11,605 bases of DNA from DATFXF01 sp035258565 (GTDB lineage Bacteria; Acidobacteriota; Terriglobia; Acidiferrales; UBA7541). Of this stretch, positions 7,048-11,605 are shown one piece after another. Made by a program: the position numbers and the translations under genes. Where the stretch lies: the NCBI GenBank assembly GCA_035258565.1, contig DATFXF010000074.1, forward strand, positions 1-11,605, read 5' to 3'. How positions within the stretch are numbered: the first letter of the stretch is position 1; every line of letters starts with the position of its first letter. Under the pieces are notes generated by a model. The model did not search any database, was not told the DNA's origin, and worked only from the letters and a program-made list of their open reading frames with translations.

Positions 7048-7500
7048 TTATCTTGCGTCGCCGGTGACGCTCACCTTGATCTGCTTCGGCTTGGCTTCCT
7101 CGCGCTTCGGCATGCGCACCGTTAGCACGCCGTCCCGGTATTCCGCCTTGATGGCCTCGGTGTTCACGGTGTTGGAGAGCGCGAAGCTCCGGCTGAACGA
7201 TCCGTAGGCGCGCTCGACCCGCAGGTAGTTATCCTGCTCCACCTTCTCCTCAAACTTCCGCTCCCCGCGGATGGTCAGGATGTTGTTTTCCACGCGGATG
7301 TCGAGGTCCTTCTCGTTCACGTCCGGCAAATCCACCTTGACGACCAGTTCGCCCTCGGTTTCGTAGATATCCGCGGGCGGCGCCCAGGTGGTCAGGGCCG
7401 AATCGGTGCGTCCTCGGAAGGTGTCCGCGAACAACCGATTCATCTGCTCATGAAGATTAGCCCAGCCTAGAATTGGATCCCAGCGAGTTAGAGTGTTCAT
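7048..7500 (-). CDS. hsp20: Small heat-shock protein Hsp20 (alpha-crystallin family)
   Basis: This is a 150-residue ATP-independent holdase that binds unfolding proteins and hands them to DnaK/ClpB. The N-terminal arm (1-40) has the common WDPI...L..QMNRLF pattern. The alpha-crystallin domain spans about 41-135 and ends in the conserved YRDGVLTVRMPK (121-132). The C-terminal tail contains the IKV anchoring motif (141-143), which docks in the groove of a neighbouring dimer. The start at 7500 has GGAGGAGG 3 nt upstream, an unusually strong site that is paired in the leader hairpin. It is the first gene of a probable hsp20-clpB-htpX unit, so this leader may influence the whole unit at the transcript level and hsp20 at the translation level. 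Confidence 0.96.
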   Translation of the reverse strand: MNTLTRWDPILGWANLHEQMNRLFADTFRGRTDSALTTWAPPADIYETEGELVVKVDLPDVNEKDLDIRVENNILTIRGERKFEEKVEQDNYLRVERAYGSFSRSFALSNTVNTEAIKAEYRDGVLTVRMPKREEAKPKQIKVSVTGDAR

Positions 7501-7503
7501 GGC

Positions 7504-7531
7504 CTCCTCCAGAATGTGATTTCTAGAGGAG
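7504..7531 (-). promoter_or_regulatory. Leader hairpin that sequesters the hsp20 ribosome binding site (candidate RNA thermometer)
   Basis: On the minus strand CTCCTCTAGAA (7531-7521) pairs with TTCTGGAGGAG (7514-7504). This gives an 11-bp stem with one U-G wobble and the 6-nt loop ATCACA, ending just before the ATG at 7500. The 3' arm contains the Shine-Dalgarno GGAGGAG, so translation should need melting of the stem, as in known small-heat-shock RNA thermometers. The stem has many G-C pairs and may be too stable to melt at ordinary heat-shock temperatures. The best promoter would start the transcript inside the 5' arm, near 7523, which would delete the switch. A start further upstream, for example from CATAAT at 7546-7551, is needed. 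Confidence 0.5.
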
Positions 7532-7558
7532 CATATAATCTTCTTATTATGCTGTCAA
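7530..7558 (-). promoter_or_regulatory. Sigma-70-type promoter for hsp20 with overlapping dyad
   Basis: On the minus strand a perfect TTGACA (7553-7558) is followed after 17 bp by TATGCT (7530-7535). An AT-rich stretch to about 7625, upstream of the -35, could act as an UP element. An imperfect inverted repeat, GCATATAAT...ATTATGC (7531-7552), fills the space between the two boxes and could bind a repressor. The CIRCE sequence (TTAGCACTC-N9-GAGTGCTAA) is absent, and I see no sigma-32-type -10. Confidence 0.6.
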
Positions 7559-7654
7559 GTATTTTATATCTCTCATACTTCCTACTAGATTAGAATTTAT
7601 TTGACTTATTTTTTATTGATATGAAAGGGCTTATTCGGGCCGCCGCAGGGCACT

Positions 7655-7688
7655 GGGCCCTAGCTGGACTCGAGGCGTCCAGGGGCCC
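7655..7688. other. GC-rich hairpin between hsp20 and queA
   Basis: GGGCCC (7655-7660) plus CTGGAC (7664-7669) pair with GTCCAG (7677-7682) plus GGGCCC (7683-7688). This makes 12 bp with a single 3-nt bulge (TAG) and a 7-nt loop. Neither strand has a following T-run, so it is not a classical terminator. It lies between two divergent genes and abuts the AT-rich hsp20 promoter island. It may insulate the promoters or be a protein-binding site. Confidence 0.45.
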
Positions 7689-7724
7689 CGCCAAGCCATG
7701 CGGCACGACCCTCCCTAAGTTCGG

Positions 7725-7730
7725 TAGAAT
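7725..7730 (+). promoter_or_regulatory. -10 element TAGAAT just before queA
   Basis: TAGAAT matches the -10 consensus at five of six positions and ends 9 nt before the queA ATG at 7740. Transcription would start at about 7737, giving an almost leaderless mRNA. That fits the absence of a Shine-Dalgarno sequence in GACCTCGGG. No -35 box is recognisable. The TAG of this element is also an in-frame stop, so the gene cannot start further upstream. Confidence 0.45.
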
Positions 7731-7739
7731 GACCTCGGG

Positions 7740-8819
7740 ATGAAGCTCTCGGCGTTTGATTATCAGCTTCCGCTGGAACTGATCGCCCAGCGGCCGCTCG
7801 CCGCCCGGGACGCTTCGCGCCTGCTGTCAGTGGACCGCGCGAGCAACAGCTTGGAAGACCACTGGTTCTTGGAATTGCCCGAGTTGCTTCGCGGAAACGA
7901 ACTGCTCGTCGTCAACAATGCGCGCGTGTTTCCCGCGCGCCTCCTCGGGCGCCGGAGGGGCGTGCGCGCGGAGCGCCCCGGTTCGCATAGCAGGACGCGG
8001 CGCCAGTTCTTGAAATCACCCATCGAGGTCCTCCTGACCCGCCAACTCTCCCCAGACACTTGGGAGGCGCTGGTGCGGCCCGGCCGCAAGATGCCCAAGG
8101 GCGAACGCGTTGTCTTTGGCGAGGGCGAGTTAGAGGCCGAGGTGATTGATCGCGGGGACTACGGCTTGCGCCAGGTAAGACTCTCCTCTGCCGGAGACCT
8201 CCTACAGGCCCTCGAGCGCATCGGTCACGTTCCCCTGCCGCCGTACATCGATCGCCCCGACGAGCCCGCCGACCGCGAACGCTATCAAACGATCTTCGCT
8301 CGCGAACCGGGGGCCGTGGCCGCCCCAACTGCAGGCTTGCACTTCACCCCCCAGGTCCTCGACCGTATCCGTGCCCGCGGAGTTCAGATCTGTGAGATCA
8401 CCTTGCAGGTAGGCCTGGGTACTTTTCAACCGATTCGCTCGGAGGCCGTTGAGCGCCATCGCATGCAGGGTGAAGCGTACGAGATCACTCGCCAGGCCGC
8501 AGGGCAGCTCGAGGCCGCGCGCCACGAGGGGCGGCCGATCCTTGCGGTGGGTACAACCGTCGTGCGCGCCCTCGAAGACGCCGCCCAAAAGGGCACACTG
8601 GTCCGGCCCGGTAAGGGCTTCACAGAGCTCTTCATTTATCCGGGATACAAATTTCAGGCCGTCGACCAACTGCTTACGAACTTCCACCTGCCGAAATCGA
8701 GCCCACTGGTCATGGTCGCGGCGTTCGCCGGGCACGAACTGATCGAGCAGGCCTACCAGCACGCGATCACACAGCATTACCGGTTCTACAGCTATGGCGA
8801 TTGCATGCTGATCCGCTGA
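7740..8819 (+). CDS. queA: S-adenosylmethionine:tRNA ribosyltransferase-isomerase QueA
   Basis: This 359-residue cytoplasmic enzyme transfers and isomerises the ribosyl part of SAM onto preQ1 in tRNA, forming epoxyqueuosine at the wobble position. Hallmarks are FDYQLPLELIAQRP (6-19), VVNNARVFPARL (57-68), HVPLPPYI (163-170), AAPTAGLHFT (194-203), VGLGTFQP, the TNFHLPKS motif near residue 315 and the C-terminal YGDCMLI. Compared with shorter QueA proteins there is a basic insertion of about 15-20 residues (about 71-92, Arg-rich) before IEVLLTR. I associate this with acidobacterial versions. Two usually conserved His positions, in the LHVG and MH-x-E motifs, are Gln here (LQVG at 222-225 and MQGE at 242-245). 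The gene is monocistronic by layout, with no other queuosine gene in the window. Confidence 0.97.
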   Translation: MKLSAFDYQLPLELIAQRPLAARDASRLLSVDRASNSLEDHWFLELPELLRGNELLVVNNARVFPARLLGRRRGVRAERPGSHSRTRRQFLKSPIEVLLTRQLSPDTWEALVRPGRKMPKGERVVFGEGELEAEVIDRGDYGLRQVRLSSAGDLLQALERIGHVPLPPYIDRPDEPADRERYQTIFAREPGAVAAPTAGLHFTPQVLDRIRARGVQICEITLQVGLGTFQPIRSEAVERHRMQGEAYEITRQAAGQLEAARHEGRPILAVGTTVVRALEDAAQKGTLVRPGKGFTELFIYPGYKFQAVDQLLTNFHLPKSSPLVMVAAFAGHELIEQAYQHAITQHYRFYSYGDCMLIR

Positions 8820-8851
8820 GTGCTTCGGTTGGCGAACCTCCCGCGAGGCCT

Positions 8852-8883
8852 GGGGGCTCCCAGCCATCTGGCCGCGAGCCCCC
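8852..8883. terminator. Large hairpin between convergent queA and the small secreted protein gene
   Basis: GGGGGCTC (8852-8859) pairs with GAGCCCCC (8876-8883). Inside it CCAG (8860-8863) pairs with CTGG (8868-8871) around a CCAT loop, with a CCGC bulge. It begins 32 bp after the queA stop and ends 30 bp before the other gene's stop. There is no T-run on either side, so it may act as a roadblock or mRNA 3'-end protector rather than as a pure intrinsic terminator. Confidence 0.5.
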
Positions 8884-8913
8884 CCTGGTTCCCCGGCTGC
8901 CTAGACCTTGCTG

Positions 8914-9249
8914 CTATGGTTGGGAGATGAGCAGCACACGATTGTCACCGGCAAAGCGAACCTCCTGCACTGCACCATCGGGACCCAGGACGACCGTGTT
9001 GTACCGTGCCTTTTGTGGGCGCTGGTCCCACCGGCCTTCGACTTGAGCGACGACCTCTGTGTCGCGCTGCACAGTGACCTTGTTGCCGTCAATCAGAAGC
9101 TTGTACTCACCCACCTTGAGTTGTGTATTTCCAAGTTTGGCGGGTTGGGAGATACTCATGGACTTGCTGATGGGCTTGGCCAGAGCTGGAACAGCCAAGG
9201 AAATCACTGCCAGCATGGCGAGGAATCGAGCCAGGGACTTGATACGCAT
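8914..9249 (-). CDS. Small secreted protein of unknown function
   Basis: This is a 111-residue protein. The open frame extends further upstream to 9396, but I chose the ATG at 9249 because AAAGGAGG lies about 7 nt before it and the protein then starts with a standard signal peptide: MRIK, a hydrophobic core (about 6-20) and PALA-KP with cleavage after residue 24. The mature part of about 87 residues has no Cys. It has alternating hydrophobic strands (LKVGEYKLLIDGNKVTVQR, VAQVEGRW, YNTVVLGPDG, VQEVRFAGDN, VLLI), which suggests a small beta-barrel or sandwich. Similar LK.GEYK proteins are frequent in Acidobacteria (from memory). The role is unknown; a periplasmic or surface location is likely. 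Convergent with queA. Confidence 0.85.
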   Translation of the reverse strand: MRIKSLARFLAMLAVISLAVPALAKPISKSMSISQPAKLGNTQLKVGEYKLLIDGNKVTVQRDTEVVAQVEGRWDQRPQKARYNTVVLGPDGAVQEVRFAGDNRVLLISQP

Positions 9250-9313
9250 GGTCACGCCTCCTTTGCAGTTTTCAGGACAACCGTGCCGATTCGCTGCTGG
9301 CAGGGCGAAGGGG

Positions 9314-9342
9314 TTGACAGGGAGAAGGGGCCCGAGTAGGCT
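9314..9342 (+). promoter_or_regulatory. Strong promoter driving a candidate small RNA
   Basis: TTGACA (9314-9319, perfect) is followed after exactly 17 bp by TAGGCT (9337-9342), which keeps the three most important -10 bases (T1, A2, T6). The predicted start is G9349 or A9350. The discriminator GCGCCT is GC-rich, as in rRNA-type stringently controlled promoters. There is no plus-strand gene until 9826, and a terminator at 9398-9421 intervenes. Confidence 0.6.
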
Positions 9343-9348
9343 GCGCCT

Positions 9349-9428
9349 GACACTCACAACTTCCTGAGCACACAGCCGGTGAAGTGTTTGTGTCACGGCC
9401 CCGCGGCTGCCACCGCGGGGCTTTTCGT
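9349..9428 (+). ncRNA. Candidate structured small RNA of about 80 nt
   Basis: Between the promoter at 9314-9342 and the terminator at 9398-9421 lies a hairpin that starts at the predicted first transcribed base. TGACAC (9348-9353) pairs with GTGTCA (9390-9395), ACA (9356-9358) with TGT (9385-9387) and CTTC (9360-9363) with GAAG (9381-9384). This leaves a 2x2 internal loop, one bulged A and a 17-nt apical loop (9364-9380) rich in A and C. No ribosome binding site or ATG is present inside. Promoter, stem and terminator sharing one strand and fitting end to end is strong internal evidence for an independent transcript. I do not recognise it as 6S RNA, tmRNA, SRP RNA or a known riboswitch. Its exposed apical loop could pair with target mRNAs; the targets are unknown. 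Confidence 0.55.
9398..9428 (+). terminator. Intrinsic terminator of the candidate small RNA
   Basis: GCCCCGCGG (9398-9406) pairs perfectly with CCGCGGGGC (9413-9421) around the 6-nt loop CTGCCA, followed by TTTTCGTATTT. This is a canonical plus-strand rho-independent terminator. No plus-strand protein gene ends nearby: queA ends at 8819 and has its own hairpin. Confidence 0.8.
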
Positions 9429-9795
9429 ATTTCCCCCGGCCCTCGCACCACCTACAACGAAAATCTCTTCCCTAAGCCCGCAAGACACCATCGGCGCGAC
9501 GCCGCAGAGCCTCTCCGCAGCCTATCGATGACGAAGTGAAAGCGGAGTTCGCTTCGCGTGTAGTAGACGAAATCGCTTTCCCAAAAGTTTCATCTCTCTT
9601 GCGGAACCATTCGGTTCTTACACCCTGCTGCCACACCCCGTGCCGCCTCAGATCCTGCTCGCCTCTCCAACTTAGACGATTCTGATCCCTACTCGTTAGC
9701 GACAGAACTCGAGAGGGTTAGTCGACCCATGCCAGCAAGGGGGAAGCCCTCTTCTCCTCTTTTTTCGCTGGGGTGCAACAGGGTAGCGCTTCGTC
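9429..9795. other. Non-coding stretch with small hairpins
   Basis: I see no convincing gene here. Two hairpins stand out: CGAAGTGAA (9532-9540) with TTCGCTTCG (9548-9556), nine pairs including one wobble around a 7-nt loop; and GAACC-attc-GGTTC (9604-9617). Longer-range arms GAAAGCG (9538-9544) and CGCTTTC (9574-9580) compete with the first. A C/T-rich stretch with TTTTTT at 9761-9766 precedes the promoter of the next gene. Confidence 0.5.
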
Positions 9796-9801
9796 TATAA
9801 T
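9773..9801 (+). promoter_or_regulatory. Promoter of the phosphoesterase gene
   Basis: A perfect TATAAT lies at 9796-9801, with a poor -35 (GTGCAA, 9773-9778) 17 bp upstream. Transcription should start near 9808, leaving a leader of about 18 nt, AGAAAAAAACGGGCC, that contains no real Shine-Dalgarno sequence. Confidence 0.6.
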
Positions 9802-9825
9802 CGGTGCTCCAGAAAAAAACGGGCC

Positions 9826-10569
9826 ATGCGTATTCTCATTCTGAGTGATATCCACGCCAACTCCACCGCACTCGAGGCGGCGCTCTCCGTCACCGAGGGG
9901 CGCTGGGAGCGAGCGGTTTGCCTCGGCGATGTGGTCGGGTATGGCCCTGACCCCAACGAAGTGATCGATCGCATACGAGGTCTCCAAGCCGCCACCATCC
10001 GCGGCAACCACGACAAGGCGGCCTGCGGGATCGCGGATGCTGAGGATTTCAACCCGGTGGCGCGGGCGGCGGCGGCGTGGACGCAGGAACACCTGCGCGC
10101 CGACAACCTGAGTTTTCTCCAGCAGCTCCCACAAGGGCCGCTCACTATCGACGGCCTCGTGCTGGTCCATGGCGCATTACACGACGAGGACGAGTATGTC
10201 TTCGCGCCGGCACAGGCACTCGATGGGCTGCTCGAATCACCCGCGGCGGTAACCTTCTTCGGCCATACGCACTTTCAGGGCGGCTTTTCGTTTCGCGACA
10301 ACAAGCTGGAGGTCATCCAGCTCCGGCCCGAGCCGGGCGCCAATTTCGCCGCCTTGCGGATCGAGCCGAACATACGCTACCTGCTCAATCCCGGCTCCAT
10401 TGGCCAGCCACGTGATGGCGACCCGCGCGCGGCCTTCGCCATCGCGGACATGGCCCTCGCCGTGGTGGAATTCTGGCGCGTGCCGTACGATGTCGAGTCG
10501 GTGCAGTTGCGCATGGAGCGCGCCGGGCTGCCCGAGCCCCTCATTCTGCGGCTGGCGTTCGGCCGATGA
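9826..10569 (+). CDS. Calcineurin-like metallophosphoesterase (YfcE/MJ0936 type)
   Basis: This is a 247-residue cytoplasmic protein with no signal peptide. The binuclear-metal phosphoesterase motifs are complete and in order: D8-x-H10 in SDIHAN, GD35 in CLGDVVGYG, GN61-H62-D in IRGNHD, H115 in LVHG, and GH147-x-H149 in FFGHTHF. NPGSIGQPRDGDPRA near residue 188 is also typical of this subfamily. Such enzymes hydrolyse phosphodiesters or phosphomonoesters with Mn2+ or similar metals. The natural substrate cannot be read from the sequence; relatives act on model phosphodiesters, and some act on nucleotides or protein phosphates. The start ATG at 9826 puts the first strand MRILILSD at the very N-terminus, as in the family. 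It is followed by a membrane protein gene 43 bp downstream, probably in one transcript. Confidence 0.93.
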   Translation: MRILILSDIHANSTALEAALSVTEGRWERAVCLGDVVGYGPDPNEVIDRIRGLQAATIRGNHDKAACGIADAEDFNPVARAAAAWTQEHLRADNLSFLQQLPQGPLTIDGLVLVHGALHDEDEYVFAPAQALDGLLESPAAVTFFGHTHFQGGFSFRDNKLEVIQLRPEPGANFAALRIEPNIRYLLNPGSIGQPRDGDPRAAFAIADMALAVVEFWRVPYDVESVQLRMERAGLPEPLILRLAFGR

Positions 10570-10612
10570 GGAAGGAATCTCGCGCCATGTCGGTGACGGG
10601 AACACTGGCGCC

Positions 10613-11083
10613 ATGATCCAAGAAGAGAAGAACCGCATGCCTGCCGTGTTCCTCGCTGGCAGCGCCGCTGTGCTCCTTTTGGTGGGCGGGGTCATCCTCC
10701 TCACGCGCAATACTCGGCCGGCCGAGTCAGCCACCGGGCGCCTGCCGATGGGCGCCGCGGAACAGGCCTACGCCAAACAAATTCGATTCCTAGACTTGAA
10801 AATGAGCCGGGCCGCTAATTTCCTGAACCAGGAGGTGACGTTTGTATTCGGTTCCGTCGTAAACGACGGCCCGCGAACGATCCTCGAGATCGAGGTGACC
10901 GTGGAGTTCCGCGATCGGTTCAACCAGGTGATCCTGCGCGACACGAGGCACCCTCTGGGCCCTCGTGCCGCGCCGCTCAGCCCCGGCCAGCGCCGCGATT
11001 TTCAGTTCGGGTTCGAACACGTGCCCGCCGACTGGAACCACCAGTATCCCTCCTTGCATGTCACCGGCCTGTTGCTCGAGTAG
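10613..11083 (+). CDS. Single-pass membrane protein with a beta-rich extracytoplasmic domain
   Basis: This is a 156-residue protein starting at ATG 10613 (MIQEEKNRM). An in-frame ATG at 10637 preceded by AAGAAGAGAAG is a possible alternative that would drop eight residues. One transmembrane helix (about 10-30) is followed by a linker and a domain (about 52-156). This domain has the pattern EVTFVFGSVVNDGPRTILEI, then EFRD, a Pro-rich turn and FEHVPADWN near the end. The 'V.G.V.N.G...I..IEV.V.F.D' pattern resembles FxLYD or DUF2393-type domains of secreted and membrane proteins. The resemblance is from memory, and the family assignment is tentative. Function unknown. It lies 43 bp after the phosphoesterase and probably shares its promoter. 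A weak hairpin follows the stop. Confidence 0.8.
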   Translation: MIQEEKNRMPAVFLAGSAAVLLLVGGVILLTRNTRPAESATGRLPMGAAEQAYAKQIRFLDLKMSRAANFLNQEVTFVFGSVVNDGPRTILEIEVTVEFRDRFNQVILRDTRHPLGPRAAPLSPGQRRDFQFGFEHVPADWNHQYPSLHVTGLLLE

Positions 11084-11087
11084 TTTC

Positions 11088-11119
11088 GCGGGCCGATCAC
11101 CCAACGATCATCAGCCCGC
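11088..11119 (+). terminator. Weak hairpin after the membrane protein gene
   Basis: GCGGGC (11088-11093) pairs with GCCCGC (11114-11119), with an inner GATC/GATC pairing (11095-11098 and 11106-11109). It starts 5 nt after the stop codon but lacks a T-run, so intrinsic termination is doubtful. Confidence 0.35.
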
Positions 11120-11190
11120 CGGTGGCCTCAGTCGGACCGCGGCGTTTTCGATGGCGAGCTAGGTGGCTCGAGAGTCCAGAAAGTCAGGCC

Positions 11191-11231
11191 AAAAAAAAGA
11201 GAAGCAGCCTTGGCAGAGCCAACGCTGCTTC
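11191..11231 (-). terminator. Strong intrinsic terminator of the minus-strand hydrolase transcript
   Basis: GAAGCAGC (11201-11208) pairs with GCTGCTTC (11224-11231), and inside, past a C/C mismatch, TTGGC (11210-11214) pairs with GCCAA (11218-11222) around an AGA loop. On the minus strand the stem is followed by TCT and then an unbroken run of eight Ts (A-run at 11191-11198). This is a canonical rho-independent terminator pointing left. Confidence 0.88.
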
Positions 11232-11398
11232 CCGGGGTGTGTCCTAGAAGTGGTTTGAGGAATTTGATGCGCCGGGGCGGGAAAGGTTGCACGGAGAATC
11301 AGACAGGCTCAAGTTCCTGATTCCTATCGTATTACAAATGCTAGACGTATTTCCTTTGTAATGAGACAGAACGACGGTGGAGTCCTGAGGAAAGGAAT
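11232..11398 (-). other. Long structured 3' UTR between the hydrolase stop and its terminator
   Basis: This stretch of 167 nt contains no gene that I can support. It holds two further inverted repeats: ATTACAAA (11331-11338) with TTTGTAAT (11355-11362), perfect 8 bp around 16 nt, and GAATCAG (11296-11302) with CTGATTC (11317-11323), perfect 7 bp around 14 nt. Together with the terminator the minus-strand transcript would carry three successive hairpins. It could be a source of a 3'-end-derived small RNA. Confidence 0.45.
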
Positions 11399-11605
11399 TC
11401 ATCGTGACGCCGTACTTTGTCCGCTATGGCGCCCGATACCGTTCGCTTCGAGGAAGTCCTTCATGGCCGAAAAAACTTCCACGACATGGGTTTCCAGAGC
11501 GAAATGCCCGGTGTTGAGGAACTGCACCTTCGCGCCAGGTATGTCTTTCCGGAACGCTTCCGCTCCCGCGGGAATGAAGAAAGGATCGTTCTTGCCCCAA
11601 ATCGC
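11399..11605 (-). CDS. Alpha/beta-hydrolase, C-terminal fragment cut by window edge
   Basis: The minus strand from 11605 to a TGA at 11399-11401 is open for 68 codons without a start, so the gene begins beyond the right edge. The fragment opens with AIWGKNDPFF, the strand-turn that carries the catalytic acid (D7 of the fragment). It then has IPGAKVQFLNTGHFALE, where H34 is the catalytic His, and a final helix VVEVFSAMKDFL. This is the standard C-terminal layout of alpha/beta hydrolases such as epoxide hydrolases and haloalkane-dehalogenase-like enzymes. The nucleophile lies outside the window, so the substrate class cannot be judged. Termination is at 11191-11231. Confidence 0.85.
   Translation of the reverse strand, partial: AIWGKNDPFFIPAGAEAFRKDIPGAKVQFLNTGHFALETHVVEVFSAMKDFLEANGIGRHSGQSTASR

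Noticed and set aside
4589..7125. Long plus-strand open frames opposite clpB, up to 333 codons
   Set aside because: They are antisense shadows of clpB in GC-rich sequence; clpB has complete family motifs throughout and the antisense translations show no domain.
7501..7740. CIRCE (HrcA) or HAIR (HspR) operator upstream of hsp20
   Set aside because: Neither consensus inverted repeat is present; only the imperfect GCATATAAT/ATTATGC dyad was found.
9250..9396. N-terminal extension of the small secreted protein up to 9396
   Set aside because: AAAGGAGG and a clean signal peptide mark the start at 9249; the extension would overlap the candidate small RNA and hide the signal peptide.
9381..9530. 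GTG-initiated frame of about 50 codons across the small RNA and its terminator
   Set aside because: No ribosome binding site, and translation would run through the terminator stem.
9729..9800. Short plus-strand ORF of 23 codons before the phosphoesterase gene
   Set aside because: Its stop lies inside the TATAAT box of the next gene and its composition is unremarkable, so it is more likely promoter DNA.
9250..9825. tRNA gene near the GC-rich terminator
   Set aside because: No T-arm GTTCRA core with flanking stems, no cloverleaf and no acceptor-end pairing on either strand.
1..11605. CRISPR array, insertion sequence, prophage or defence island
   Set aside because: No regularly spaced repeats, transposase motifs, terminal inverted repeats with target duplication, or phage or defence protein domains are visible.

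Overview
The window looks like a chromosomal segment of a GC-rich Gram-negative-type bacterium, most probably an acidobacterium. That is an inference from family resemblance, not a database result. It rests on three features: short signal-peptide proteins of a kind common in Acidobacteriota (both ends of 1-200 and 8914-9249), a QueA with an extra basic insertion, and a secreted creatinase-like M24 protein. I see no insertion sequence, prophage gene, CRISPR array, tRNA or rRNA, and no obvious defence or biosynthetic island.

Layout. Positions 1-1703 are all on the minus strand: the start of a small secreted Cys/His protein (cut by the left edge), a membrane-anchored coiled-coil protein with its own terminator and a 5' UTR hairpin, and an orphan mini anti-sigma-type zinc-finger protein. 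A divergent regulatory region with repeated GTTAA boxes leads to a plus-strand Tat-exported M24-fold protein (1976-3325) that lacks most metal ligands. Converging on it is a minus-strand proteostasis cluster transcribed as hsp20 (7500-7048), clpB (6969-4348) and htpX (4292-3435): a holdase, a disaggregase and a membrane protease. The hsp20 leader sits in an AT-rich island and holds an 11-bp hairpin that buries the Shine-Dalgarno sequence.

From 7740 the plus strand carries queA (tRNA queuosine synthesis), apparently with an almost leaderless transcript. A large hairpin separates it from a convergent small secreted protein (8914-9249, minus). The long gap 9250-9825 is not empty. It holds a promoter with a perfect -35 box and 17-bp spacing, placed so that transcription would start at the foot of a 13-bp interrupted hairpin, followed at once by a textbook intrinsic terminator. 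This is a candidate small RNA of about 80 nt and is the best new-biology candidate in the window. A calcineurin-like phosphoesterase (9826-10569) and a single-pass membrane protein (10613-11083) follow as a likely two-gene unit. The right edge is the C-terminal end of an alpha/beta hydrolase on the minus strand (11399-11605), with a structured 3' UTR of about 165 nt ending in a very strong terminator.

Most genes are ordinary housekeeping or lineage-typical genes. The items of most interest are the small RNA locus, the hsp20 leader hairpin, the metal-ligand-poor M24 protein and two His-to-Gln changes in QueA.
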